Source: Pectinophora gossypiella
Lineage: Eukaryota; Arthropoda; Insecta; Lepidoptera; Gelechiidae
DNA: 64,000 nucleotides
NCBI RefSeq assembly: GCF_024362695.1
Contig: NW_026063240.1
Location: 62,001 to 126,000 of the forward strand
Direction of reading: 5' to 3'
Below are positions 1-9,033 of this stretch, one piece after another. How positions within the stretch are numbered: the first letter of the stretch is position 1; every line of letters starts with the position of its first letter. The notes under the pieces were generated by a model that made no database searches, had not been told where the DNA came from, and worked only from the letters and a program-made list of their open reading frames with translations. The position numbers and the translations under genes are program-made.

Positions 1-330
1 AGGTTGTAAAATGCAAGGAAATCAACCCCGATTATGGCCTTCGTGACGTCAGCCACGACGAAGCGCCACGGGAAGTTACGGCGTAGTCCTAAATTTAAAT
101 TTAAATGAATATAACCATACGTGTCGATGATCGAACCATTAGCAGCACTGAGTTGGTAATCAGTTTTACAACGGCGTTCCTTAAGCTTAGCCATTGGGTA
201 CACACAAATGTCACTCCCAGTGTCAATTAAGAATTGAATGTTGTTGGCGTGGTCTGTGATGAAGAGGCGACCCATAGTGCTCTGGCAGTCTTCCGTCGCC
301 GCTACTGACTGCCCGGGAAGTTTCCCGAGT
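1..330 (-). CDS. gypsy pol, protease start (partial)
   Basis: After the gag stop (TAG, 302-304) the minus strand continues open in the -1 frame, giving ITDHANNIQFLIDTGSDICVYP. The DTGSD core is the aspartic protease active site (catalytic Asp codon at 222-224), followed by a flap-like segment and an I-GVDFL stretch near the window edge. In Ty3/gypsy elements pol is reached by ribosomal frameshifting, so the frame change is expected rather than a mutation. RT, RNase H and integrase would lie to the left of the window. The exact shift site is not obvious. Confidence 0.75.
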
Positions 331-1135
331 GATAATCGCAGGGCTTTATGCACCGGTTCGCCTTCGCTCCGTGCTTATGGTGGAACCAGCAGATGGGGTG
401 TCTCCGATAACTGGATTGTGATCTGCGCGATGATGATCTGGAGCGGTTCCTGGCCTCGGACCTTCGTTCTCTGGATCGTGGTCGATGCCTGGCTTGCATT
501 GTCAGGGCGCAGACTTGCTTCGTCAGCTCCGCTACCTGACGTGCCAGCTCGTCGATCGGTGATGACGATGATGATGTTGACGCTGCTGCGACTTGCTGCG
601 AAGGCGCCACGATGTCATTTACCCGGTCGGCGAGTTCGGCCAGGGCATCCAGGGACAGGGTAGGCTGGGACGCAACGATTGGCTGCAACCCAGTGGGAAG
701 ACGGCTCGTCCATATAGTTTTAAGGAAGTCCTCTGGTATTGCTGGTCCCGCTAAGTGCTGGAGGTGTCGCAGGAATTGTGATGGCTTTCGGTTACCCAAC
801 TGCTCGTGCATGAGTAACTGTTTGACCTTATTTTCGCGGGACACCGAAAGCCTCTTGATAAGCTCTTCCTTCAGACGTTGGTAACTGGCGGGGCCAGTGA
901 GAACGTTTTCAACTTCTGCCGCAACTTGTCTGTCCAGGGTGGCCAGAATATGATAAAATTTGGTTGCGTCATCAGTGATATGCATTATTGCAAACTGACC
1001 TTCAACTTGAGCGAACCAAACTGTCGGTTTTTCTGGCCAGAATAGCGGTATACGCAACTGTACCGGAGATGGTCCGTTTGCTGCCGGTGGCGGTAGTTGC
1101 GCTAATGACGGTGCCGGTAAAGTGGGCGTCGCCAT
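302..1135 (-). CDS. gypsy gag polyprotein
   Basis: Structural protein of the retrotransposon particle, about 277 residues. I chose ATG 1135, 87 nt past the PBS, over a longer frame that begins with TTG at 1195. The N-terminal half has PLFWPEKPTVWFAQVEGQF followed by an alpha-helical capsid-like region (LLMHEQLGNRKPSQFLRHLQ). A Ser-rich then Arg/Ser-rich basic stretch follows, and near the C-terminus a single finger CWFHHKHGAKANRCIKPC, spacing C-x2-H-x9-C-x3-C. This CHCC arrangement in place of CCHC is typical of the CsRn1 clade. The frame is intact, so the copy looks young. It overlaps the pol frame slightly. Confidence 0.85.
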   Translation of the reverse strand: MATPTLPAPSLAQLPPPAANGPSPVQLRIPLFWPEKPTVWFAQVEGQFAIMHITDDATKFYHILATLDRQVAAEVENVLTGPASYQRLKEELIKRLSVSRENKVKQLLMHEQLGNRKPSQFLRHLQHLAGPAIPEDFLKTIWTSRLPTGLQPIVASQPTLSLDALAELADRVNDIVAPSQQVAAASTSSSSSPIDELARQVAELTKQVCALTMQARHRPRSRERRSEARNRSRSSSRRSQSSYRRHPICWFHHKHGAKANRCIKPCDYHSGNFPGSQ

Positions 1136-1221
1136 CTTGATGTGCTTGCGTCGTGGTCGCGTGTTAACCCCGTCCTCTTCGCTTTCACTGGACAACGTCT
1201 GCTTCGACTTTTGGTACTGCG

Positions 1222-1239
1222 ATCACGTCGGGGTCACCA
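1222..1239 (-). promoter_or_regulatory. primer binding site for tRNA-Trp
   Basis: On the minus strand TGGTGACCCCGACGTGAT directly follows the LTR. It is the complement of the 3' end of eukaryotic tRNA-Trp including CCA. Reverse transcription minus-strand priming would start here. Confidence 0.85.
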
Positions 1240-1791
1240 GTTTGGTCGGTTCGGGGGCGTAGTGTCGTTGAGTGCCAGTGGTAACGGCGATAGGCTTCAG
1301 CAATAGGCAAATTGTGAGGTAGAAAATATAAAGTCCGGTTTACACACTGTAACGTCACTTTAATCCACACCAGACACAAAGTTACAGAAGGAGAAAGCAC
1401 AAGAGTCACAGAGAGGAAAGTAGAAGATAGAACAGTTCAAAGCGGCAAAGCAATTCAGCACGGCGAATACAAATAACATAAATAAAGAATCGCGTAAATC
1501 GCGTAGGTAGCATGCGAGCCGTCGAGTGGCACAGGTTCTGCGCCGGATCGGTACAACTCGACTGGCGAGCGACCGCGCTGAGGAATGCGCCCGCGCGCCG
1601 CGTAGGTATGGAGTACCTACGCGCTACGGCGCGCATCTTCACTGCTATACTGCGGATATCGCCCGGCTTTGCTTGTAAATAAATTATAATTATTTCGTTT
1701 TGTGTTTCTGTATGGTGAATGAATGAAACTGTGGTGTATGTGTTATGTGTGACTGTGTATTATTGTATATATTAAAATGTAAATTATAACA
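1240..1791 (-). repeat. gypsy 5' LTR
   Basis: About 550 bp, read on the minus strand from TGTTATAATT at 1791 to just before the PBS. The outer boundary is clear because LINE-A coding sequence resumes at 1792. The inner boundary is uncertain by a few bases (a short ACCAAAC precedes the PBS). It should hold the promoter and polyadenylation signal. Short frames in it are spurious. Confidence 0.65.
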
Positions 1792-1848
1792 AGTCACCTA
1801 CATACACGGATTTTAGTAGTGCCTTTGACAAGGTTACTCATTCACTTC
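1792..1848 (+). pseudogene. LINE-A reverse transcriptase, left piece
   Basis: The 57 bp between the gypsy LTR and the copia LTR encode YTDFSSAFDKVTHSLL, the RT palm motif A region of a CR1/Jockey-group LINE (catalytic Asp in YTDFS). The frame continues exactly after the copia element at 9034 with the 5-bp target duplication ACTTC (1844-1848 and 9034-9038). This shows that the copia inserted into this LINE. Confidence 0.85.
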
Positions 1849-2055
1849 TGTAAAAAACTGAACGCACCAATCTATTTTTAATTTTAGTTAGTCATTTCTG
1901 CCACTACGTGTAACTGTGGCGCTAGCGTCAATGCAATAATATCGATGTTATTTTTCTTAAGTTGTACGCCATTTGTCGTGGAATAATAAAGTTTACTTTA
2001 AATCAATCTCACCGAGTTTGCACTCACATTCTACTCCTCACCTCTGTGTTCAACA
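1849..2055 (+). repeat. copia 5' LTR
   Basis: 207 bp, TG at 1849 to CA at 2055, matched by 8827-9033. A polyadenylation-like AATAAAG lies in its second half. It differs from the 3' LTR at two sites (AAACTG versus AAACGG near the start; GATGTT versus GATGTC in the middle). Confidence 0.95.
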
Positions 2056-2069
2056 GGTTATGGGCCCAG
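2056..2069 (+). promoter_or_regulatory. primer binding site, internal (half) initiator tRNA-Met
   Basis: GGTTATGGGCCCAG sits directly after the 5' LTR. It is complementary to the anticodon-stem and loop region of initiator tRNA-Met (CTGGGCCCATAACC), not to a tRNA 3' end. Drosophila copia is known to prime with the 5' half of initiator tRNA-Met cut in the anticodon loop, and this site fits that mechanism. Confidence 0.85.
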
Positions 2070-2215
2070 GCGTGCTCGTGAGTGCATGCTTGGTGGATTT
2101 TTTAAATAAAAGTGAGAAATATTTGTGGTGAAACAAATACACGGCGGCGTGCCACGGCGTGGTCAAGCGCAAAAATAGAAAGGAGTCGATAGCGCGGTAA
2201 AGCGTGATAAAAATA

Positions 2216-5200
2216 ATGGACGACAATATAATAATGGGTGGTTCGCCCAGTATACGCCTCGAAGGGGCTTCGAATTGGTCAACTTGGAGTTTTCAAGTAA
2301 AGGTCATCCTAAAGGCCTTGGGTCTGTATGACGTCGTAGACGGGAGTCGCGAACTTCCTAAAGTAAATGAAGAAGCTGCTAAGTGGTCTCAAAGTGATGC
2401 TAAAGCGCAAGGAGTTATAGTAACTCGATTGTCTCATAATGTTATGCTACAAATCCAAAATTGTGACACGTCGAAAGCAATGTGGGACAAATTACATGTA
2501 ATATATGAACAAAAGTCAGATATGTCGTTGCATTTGCTTCAGCAGCATTTTTTTGAAATGAGGTGCAATGATGGAGAGGAAATAACAATTTTCCTGTCAA
2601 GAGTAGAAGATGTTGTGTCAAGAATAAAGCAAGTTAAAGGGGAAATATCGGAGAGTATGGTGATAACCAAGATAGTTGCGTCGCTGCCCGAGAGTTATCG
2701 GTATTTTCTATCAGCTTGGGATTCTGTTCCAACTGAAAAGAAAACCATGTCAGAATTGACGGCAAGGTTATTAACTGAAGAGCAACGTAACAACTCTACT
2801 CTAAATACAACTGCATTTGCTGTAAAACAAACTTCAAATAGAAAGTGTTTTAATTGTGGACAAATAGGACATTATAAAAATGACTGTTATAAAAAAATGA
2901 ACTCTAAATTCTGTGAAAAGTGTAAAAAAACAGGACATTTTATAGAACAGTGTTGGTATAATAAAGGTAAAATAAACAGTGCTCAAGTAAACAGTGATAA
3001 AAGAAATGCGTTTGTAGTGACTGCGTTAACAACATTAACTGAACAAAAGGTAAACAATGAGTGGTATGTGGACAGTGGTGCATCCCAACATATGTGTCAT
3101 GATAAAGACAGTTTTATGAAATATCAAAAACTCACTGTATCACGCAGTGTGATGATCGGTGATGGATCTATTATAGAAGGGGTAGGTTTTGGTAGTGTAC
3201 TGTTAGAAGCTTGGGATGGCAACAATTGGATACCTACCACATTAGAGAATGTGCTGCATGTTCCTGACCTAAAACTAAACCTATTTTCAGTAAGCTGTGC
3301 TCTAGATAACCAATATAGAATGGCAACAACCAGTGACAAATGTGAGTTTATAAAAAATGACAGTGTGCATGCCATTGCTGAAAGAAAAAAGAAAATGTAT
3401 GTTATGAAATTTCGGGAAACAAAAAGTATCAACGTTGCTGCCGTTGGTAAATGTAAAGATGGTTTGTCTGAATGGCACGTTAAAATGGCACATCAAAATG
3501 TAGACCATATAAGGGATATTCTAAAAAGAAGCAACATATCAATCAACAAAAGTGATGAAATCACCTGTGTACCATGTACACTTGGTAAACAGCACAAATT
3601 GCCTTATGCTGAGAGTGATAATCATGCACAAAGACCAGGTCAGATTTTACATCTGGACCTATGTGGCCCAATGGAGACTGTGTCATTGGGAGGTGCTAAA
3701 TACTTTCTCCTCATCAAAGATGATTACTCAAGATACAGAAAGGTATATTTCTTAAATAATAAAGCTGAGACAGTGTCAAAAATTAGACAGTATATTATGG
3801 AAATAAAAAATATTGGTCATACAGTTGAAACTATAAGAAGTGATCAAGGAAAAGAGTTTATCAACAGCGAAATGAAAAAATTGTTAATAGAGAATGGAAT
3901 TATTCACCAAATTTCTGTCGCTTACTCACCACAACAAAATGGTTGTGCTGAGCGTGAAATGAGGACTATTGTAGAGGCAGCCAGGACAATGATTTTGGAA
4001 AATAATATGAACAAGAACATGTGGGCTGAAGCAGTTAATACTGCCACATATGTTATTAACAGGACTGGTAAAAGTAGAGTCAAAGATAAGACACCATACG
4101 AAATATGGTTCAATATGGGACTCTATGATGTAAACAAGTTACAGATATTTGGATCAAAAGTTGCGGTTCATATACCTGACCAACAAAGAAGAAAATGGGA
4201 CGCTAAATCTGAATTGGGGACCTTTGTAGGATATGGGGACACCACTAAAGGCTACCGTATCTACATACATCATAAAGAAGATGTGGAGTTGAAGAGAGAT
4301 GTCATATTCATAAAAGAAAAATCTGTAATTAAACCTACACATACCTGGTCAGAAGAAGATACTATATTATCACCAGTACTGGAAAACAATAGTGATGGTG
4401 AAGAAGTAGAGAAAGAAGAACTGAAGACTATTATGATAGAAGAGGAGGAAAAACAAAATGAAACACCCGTGAATGAAGAGAACACTGACGACTTTCATAG
4501 TGTTACCAGCGAAGAAGAAGAACAGTCACCTGGAACAGAAGAAGAAAACCTTAGAAGAGAAGAACCAAAACCTAGAAGACAAAGAAAACCACCTGTATAC
4601 TTACGTGATTACGAACAAAATTTTATATGTATGGAAGATGAACCGAAGACGTATGAAGAAGCTCTAAAAAGGAAAGATAAGGATAAATGGTTGGAAGCAA
4701 TTAGGAAAGAACTAGATACATTAAAAGAAAACAATACCTGGACAGAAATATCGGAAGTACCAGACGGACATGATGTAGTCAGCTGCAAGTGGGTTTTTAA
4801 ACTTAAAGACCAAGGACAGTACAAAGCAAGACTTGTAGCACGAGGCTTTCAGCAGTCATGTGAAGACTTTGAAGTTTATTCTCCAGTTGCTCGACTTGCA
4901 ACTTTTAGGACATACATAGCAGTAGCTACACAGAAAAAGCTACCTGTGCATCAAATGGACGTTGTAGGGGCATTTCTATATGGTGACATAAATGAGATTG
5001 TATACATGAGATTGCCAGATAATGCTATTGTAAAACTTAACAAGTCAATTTATGGATTAAAAAAATCACCTAAATATTGGAATGATAAATTCAATACATT
5101 AATGCTAAATGATGGTTTTGTGAGGTCAAAAAATGATTCATGTTTGTACACTAGATGTTTGGGAAAAGAATGTATGTATGTACTTCTATATGTTGATGAC

Positions 5201-5267
5201 ATACTTTGTTTTGGTTCTAATGAAAGTGAAGTAAAAGAATTTAAAGGTAAATTGAGTCAAATGTTCA
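2216..5267 (+). CDS. copia gag-pol, first part (gag, protease, integrase, RT)
   Basis: Single-frame polyprotein. I take ATG 2216; an upstream GTG at 2204 is in frame but unlikely. Gag occupies roughly the first 200 residues. Two zinc knuckles follow, CFNCGQIGHYKNDC and CEKCKKTGHFIEQC (first Cys codon at 2846). Protease WYVDSGASQHMC has its Asp codon at 3071. A pre-integrase HxxxH/CxxC finger (WHVKMAHQN to CVPC) precedes integrase with the D, D-35-E triad at 3656, 3842 and 3950 (LDLCGP, RSDQGKE, NGCAERE). RT runs from CKWVFKLKDQGQYKARLVAR to the YVDD box at 5189-5200. This domain order, integrase before RT, defines Ty1/copia. The frame then enters the inserted LINE and stops at 5299. Confidence 0.93.
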
Positions 5268-6317
5268 GAATCAGAATCAGAATCATTTATTCAACGTAAT
5301 TATCATGGATAAACTTGTTGAAGGTCAATGTAACATTTTTGAATTTACGTCATTTCGCAAGGTGTTATGGCTGAGGAGAAGAAATGACAAGAAACTGCAA
5401 CAGCAACACATCTTTTAAATCAATGAGGGTACATTACAAGTTATTTAATAACTAGAGGAACACATTCAATACCAGACATTTTTATCATTTAGGTAATCAT
5501 TAATCTTATAATAGGCTTTTTTACATAAAGTAAGCTTCACGTGAGCTTTAAATTTGTTCTCTGACAAATTTAAAATATTATCTGGTATTTTATTGTAAAA
5601 ACGTATACATAACCCCAAAAAAGATGAATTTAATTTACTTAATCTAGAATTTTGAACAACAATTTTATTTTTATTCCTTGTATTGTAAGTATGCCTTTCA
5701 CAGTTTCTCGGAAGGAGAGATACATTTTTACGCACATACATAATGTTTTCATAAATATATTGACTTGCGACCGTCAGTATATTTATTTCTTTAAACAGCT
5801 CCCTTAAAGAGTCCCGACAACGCAGATTATAAATAGCGCGAACTGCCCTTTTTTGAATAATGAAAATAGTTTCTACATCAGCGGCTCGACCCCACAATAA
5901 AATACCGTAAGACATTATGCTGTGGAAGTAGCTGAAGTAGACAAGTCTAGCAGTGGGTACATCTGTGAGTTGTCGGATTCTTCTGACGGCATATGCTGCT
6001 GAACTTAGCTTGCCCGCTAGTGATACAATATGTGGGCCCCATTGAAGTTTTGAATCTACAGTAATTCCTAAGAAAACGGTGTGTTCAACAAAATCTAGTT
6101 TCTCGTCGTTAATTTTAATGTTATTATTTACTTTCTTTACGTTTGGTAGAACAAATTTAATACACTTCGTTTTCTTAGCATTTAGAACTAGGTTATTTAC
6201 TGTAAACCAGCTTAGAACCTGCGACACAGCGCTGTTTTCTTCGTCAAGTTCCTCTAACTTTCTATCGATTTTAAATATAAGAGAAGTATCATCCGCGAAC
6301 AGTACAATGTCAGCTTG
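5268..6317 (-). mobile_element. LINE-B, 5'-truncated CR1/Jockey-group fragment inside copia RT
   Basis: Minus-strand LINE 3' end inserted in the copia frame. The copia protein reads KLSQMF before it and KMKDLGLATNYVG after it, which is contiguous copia RT. A short duplication GTTCA flanks it (5263-5267 and 6318-6322). The LINE 3' terminus at 5268 is a short GATTCT-type tandem tail. The 5' truncation falls just before the RT active site, as typical for target-primed reverse transcription that stopped early. Confidence 0.88.
5466..6317 (-). pseudogene. LINE-B ORF2, C-terminal part of RT
   Basis: About 283 residues starting at NQADIVLFADDTSLIFK (FADD is the RT catalytic box), followed by the thumb and C-terminal region (FLGITVDSKLQWGPHI, ARLVYFSYFHSIMSYGILLWG, IFIIQKRAVRAIYNL) to a natural stop at 5466. 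The open frame is intact but lacks endonuclease and the first RT motifs, so it cannot be functional. It is close in sequence to LINE-C at 13422 and LINE-F at 24572. Confidence 0.85.
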
Positions 6318-7194
6318 GTTCAAAATGAAAGATTTAGGATTGGCTACTAACTATGTAGGAATCTCTATAAAACAAGATTTAGAGAAAAATGTCACAATTT
6401 TAAGTCAGGAAAAATATTTACAAAAGGTATTAGAGAATTATAATATGCAAGACTGTAAGTCAATTAGTATACCTATTGATCAGAATTTTCATTTTAAACT
6501 ACTACAAAGAGAAAGCTCAGAGTCACCACTAATTGAAAAGAAATGTAGAATGATAATTGGTAGTTTATTGTATGCTTGCTCAGGCACTCGGTCAGATCTT
6601 TGTGTGGCAGTAAATTTTTTGAGTCGTTATCAGCATTGTGCTAGTGAGTTACTGTATAAAAGTTTAAAAAGAGTGTTAAGGTACATAAAAGAGACATTAC
6701 ACTTATGTTTAGTATATACTTATTGTGAAAATAATATGGAACTACTGGGAAATGTAGATTCGGACTGGGCAGGAGATGTGAAAGACAGAAAATCCACAAG
6801 TGGATTTATTTTTAAAATGTTTGGCACTGCTATTTTGTGGTTTACTAAGAAACAGTTGTCTGTGTCTCTCTCATCAACTGAGTCAGAATATATTTCTTTG
6901 AGTTCTGCTATACAGGAGGCTTGTTGGGTAAAAAACTTAATGTGGGATTTTAGTTATGATGTGTCTATAAAACTATTAGAAGACAACCAAAGTGTTATCA
7001 AAATTGCTTATAACAATGATAGTAATAGAAGACTTAAACACTTGGATATTAGATACCATTTTATTGTTGAAAAAGTGTCAGATGGTACAGTAAAGTTAGA
7101 CTATGTTAAGAGCGAGGATAATATTGCTGATATTCTCACTAAACCATTAGGTAAATGCTTATTTCAAAAGTTTAGAGATTTAATTATGTCTTAA
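6318..7194 (+). CDS. copia pol, second part (end of RT, RNase H)
   Basis: Continues the copia frame after the LINE-B insert with WFKMKDLGLATNYVGISI, then the RT thumb and RNase H. The RNase H core has VDSDWAGD (first Asp codon at 6757), STESEYISLSSA and EDNQSVIKIA, and the domain ends in ADILTKPLGKCLF before TAA at 7192-7194. All copia-type motifs are present. Removal of the insert leaves the frame unbroken, so this copy was probably coding-competent when LINE-B landed. Confidence 0.92.
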
Positions 7195-7253
7195 TGTTAC
7201 TGTAAACAAGCATAATTTCTTATTTTTTGTGTTCGCGGTTAGCATATATATGT
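7195..7253 (+). other. copia 3' noncoding, proximal piece
   Basis: 59 bp between the pol stop and the nested DNA transposon. AT-rich, and it ends in an ATATATGT run that may be the target duplication of the transposon. Confidence 0.6.
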
Positions 7254-7327
7254 CGTGGCCAGATCATAGAATTGACCATTTCATGAAATGATCGACCATT
7301 TCATGAAATGGTCGTATTTCATGAAAT
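7254..7327 (+). repeat. left terminal inverted repeat
   Basis: 74 bp with three ATTTCATGAAAT palindromes. Mirror of 8351-8424 with two mismatches. Confidence 0.88.
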
Positions 7328-7527
7328 GGCCAACTTCAACTGACCATATCGTTTAAACGTCAGCGTTTAATGATATTTCCATCCACGTTTGGCCATATCA
7401 TTAATGTAGGGTGTCCATGATAAGTGGTGTAATAAAAACGTGAAATAAGGTAGGAAATAATGTATTACTCTAGTACAAAGTACAAAAATGTTTAAAAGTC
7501 AATTAAAAATTAAAAAGTCATTTTCGA

Positions 7528-7659
7528 TTAACGGAGTGTTGATGTAGTTGACATATACGCCGTAACTACATCTCGCTTTGAAGTCGTCGTCATATTTTTT
7601 GACACTATTTCATGCCATTGGTCATCATTCAGTATACTTTTCGTGTGTAAGATAAACAT
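7528..7659 (-). other. small hypothetical ORF in the DNA transposon
   Basis: 43-residue frame MFILHTKSILNDDQWHEIVS and onward, on the same strand and downstream of the 95-residue frame at 7714-8001, separated by a strong hairpin. No family recognised. It could be part of an old spliced gene or chance. Confidence 0.25.
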
Positions 7660-7663
7660 ACTG

Positions 7664-7699
7664 GCGGCGTAGGGGTGGCCCAAGGGCCACCCCCGCCGC
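7664..7699. other. GC-rich 16-bp hairpin
   Basis: GCGGCG-TA-GGGGTGGCCC, loop AA, GGGCCACCCC-CGCCGC: 16 paired bases with a 2-nt bulge, in otherwise AT-rich DNA at the centre of the transposon. It could be a transcription stop, a secondary insertion scar or a structural element. Confidence 0.7.
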
Positions 7700-7713
7700 A
7701 CCCTAACCTACTG

Positions 7714-8001
7714 TTATGCCTTGTAAAAATTATAAAAAAAAGGATTATGATAATTTAAATTATGACAAAAACATTTATGCGTTTTAATAGAATCCCGTTT
7801 CAAGTAGTTAATGCCATCTGCGGCATATCTACAATAAGTCACGTCAAAAAAAGAAATTTTACGGACAGTAGGATCGTCTATATTTTTCTTTTTTAAAATT
7901 AATATCTCTTCATTCGCAGTTTTAATTATATCATATTTTGAAATCCAATAACAGTCCATTGATTTACGTAGCGTGGTCACTCGACCTTCATTATTTGCCA
8001 T
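7714..8001 (-). CDS. hypothetical protein, 95 residues, in the DNA transposon
   Basis: Starts MANNEGRVTTLRKSMDCYW and ends in an aromatic-rich tail. It has scattered Cys and His (VTYCRYAADG, THKCFCHNLNYH) that might suggest a small finger but match no family I know. It begins about 350 bp from the right TIR. No signal peptide or membrane segment is obvious. It may be a remnant of a transposase, a captured host exon or a chance frame. Confidence 0.3.
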   Translation of the reverse strand: MANNEGRVTTLRKSMDCYWISKYDIIKTANEEILILKKKNIDDPTVRKISFFDVTYCRYAADGINYLKRDSIKTHKCFCHNLNYHNPFFYNFYKA

Positions 8002-8350
8002 ATAACCTAAAAATAAAAATAAAGTTGCTGTCTACTGTTAATACGAGTTGTTCTTTTCACCTTAGTGTCAAAACATTGCTTCAATGCACTTTTATCTTGT
8101 ATTTGCTCATTATTATTCGTATTATTCGCGTTCACACAAGAATAATTATTGTCCGCCGCCATTATGCAAAACATAAACAAAGCGACACCAGCGCCACTAC
8201 CGGTGGATAATGTTACTATTTTACGATATGATCGCTAACGTTTGGCCATATCATGAAGTAATCATGCATTTAGTTGGTCATATCGTTAAACGTTTTGTGT
8301 TCATTGATCTGGCCAAACCACATCATGATGTGGCCAACGAATGTTGTTCT

Positions 8351-8424
8351 ATTTCATGAAATACGACCATTTCATGAAATGGTCGATCATTTCATGAAAT
8401 GATCAATTCTATGATATGGCCACG
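8351..8424 (-). repeat. right terminal inverted repeat
   Basis: Inverted copy of 7254-7327 including the three palindromes; ends GGCCACG at 8424. Confidence 0.88.
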
Positions 8425-8826
8425 ATATATATATTGTTTTATTTAACATTGTTTGAGGTTAGAGCCAACATAGTGGAATTATTCTGATCCCAAGTTTGTT
8501 TTTAAACGTAGGGCTATGTCTGGTGAAATATGATGCCGTTTTTTTTTTGTCATTAGGTAGTAGGTATTATTAGTAGGTACATAATAATATTTTTTTTTTA
8601 TATACTGATTTTCATTAAGGGGGTGACACACCAATCTTTGTTATAAAGGTGATGTCACATACATATTGTTCAATAATTATTTTGTCTTGCATAAAGGGGG
8701 TGTCACACCGAGATAAGTGCTAGGGTAGTGTTACACTGTACATTTATTTTGTGTAACTTAAAAGTAAATAATATGCTCATTGCTATTGATCTGGTGGGTA
8801 AATTAAAAATAATTGTTGAGGGGGTG
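8425..8826 (+). other. copia 3' noncoding region with repeated polypurine-like motifs
   Basis: The motif GGGGGTG occurs at 8619 (followed by ACACACC), at 8696 (followed by TCACACC) and at 8820-8826, where it touches the 3' LTR. The last copy is the polypurine tract that primes plus-strand DNA. The upstream two look like duplicated tracts. No coding sequence seen. Confidence 0.65.
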
Positions 8827-9033
8827 TGTAAAAAACGGAACGCACCAATCTATTTTTAATTTTAGTTAGTCATTTCTGCCACTACGTGTAACTGTGGCGC
8901 TAGCGTCAATGCAATAATATCGATGTCATTTTTCTTAAGTTGTACGCCATTTGTCGTGGAATAATAAAGTTTACTTTAAATCAATCTCACCGAGTTTGCA
9001 CTCACATTCTACTCCTCACCTCTGTGTTCAACA
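8827..9033 (+). repeat. copia 3' LTR
   Basis: 207 bp, same ends and length as 1849-2055 with two substitutions. LINE-A sequence with the ACTTC duplication follows at 9034. Confidence 0.95.

Larger units (their letters stand above)
1..1791 (-). mobile_element. Ty3/gypsy LTR retrotransposon, CsRn1/Kabuki-like, 5' part
   Basis: Minus-strand element that leaves the window at base 1. Read on the minus strand it runs LTR (1791 to about 1240), primer binding site, gag, a -1 shift into pol, then protease. The rest of pol and the 3' LTR are outside. The tRNA-Trp primer site together with a CHCC-type gag finger is the known signature of the CsRn1 clade, to which Kabuki of Bombyx belongs. Its LTR start TGTTATAATT directly abuts LINE-A sequence at 1792, so it probably inserted into LINE-A. 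The target duplication cannot be tested because the other end is missing. Confidence 0.8.
7254..8424. mobile_element. non-autonomous DNA transposon with palindromic 74-bp terminal inverted repeats
   Basis: A 1171-bp insert in the copia 3' region. Termini are CGTGGCCA...TGGCCACG. The TIRs (7254-7327 and 8351-8424) match over 74 bp with two differences and each contains three copies of the palindrome ATTTCATGAAAT. Inside them lie further GGCCATATCAT and ATATCGTTTAAACG type motifs on both sides. Flanks ATATATGT (7246-7253) and ATATATAT (8425-8432) may be an 8-bp target duplication, but in such low-complexity DNA this is weak. No transposase is recognisable. I could not assign a superfamily. Confidence 0.82.
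1849..9033 (+). mobile_element. complete Ty1/copia LTR retrotransposon
   Basis: Both 207-bp LTRs, the 5-bp target duplication ACTTC, a primer site, a polypurine tract and a full gag-pol are present, so both ends are certain. The LTRs begin TGTAAAAAAC and end TTCAACA, and differ at two positions I can see, implying a recent insertion. The element was later disrupted by a LINE fragment (5268-6317) inside RT and by a DNA transposon (7254-8424) in the 3' noncoding region. Without these inserts it would be about 4.96 kb, a normal copia length. Confidence 0.95.

Noticed and set aside
238..884. Plus-strand frames across gypsy-1 gag
   Set aside because: Antisense shadows of the gag gene, which has clear capsid and finger motifs on the minus strand.
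1222..1239. A tRNA-Trp gene on the plus strand
   Set aside because: The plus strand reads like a tRNA 3' end with CCA, but only 18 bases match and CCA is not encoded in eukaryotic tRNA genes. It is the primer site of gypsy-1.
6079..6317. Start of a plus-strand frame leading into copia RNase H
   Set aside because: The first 80 codons are antisense of LINE-B. The real copia sequence starts at the junction near 6318.
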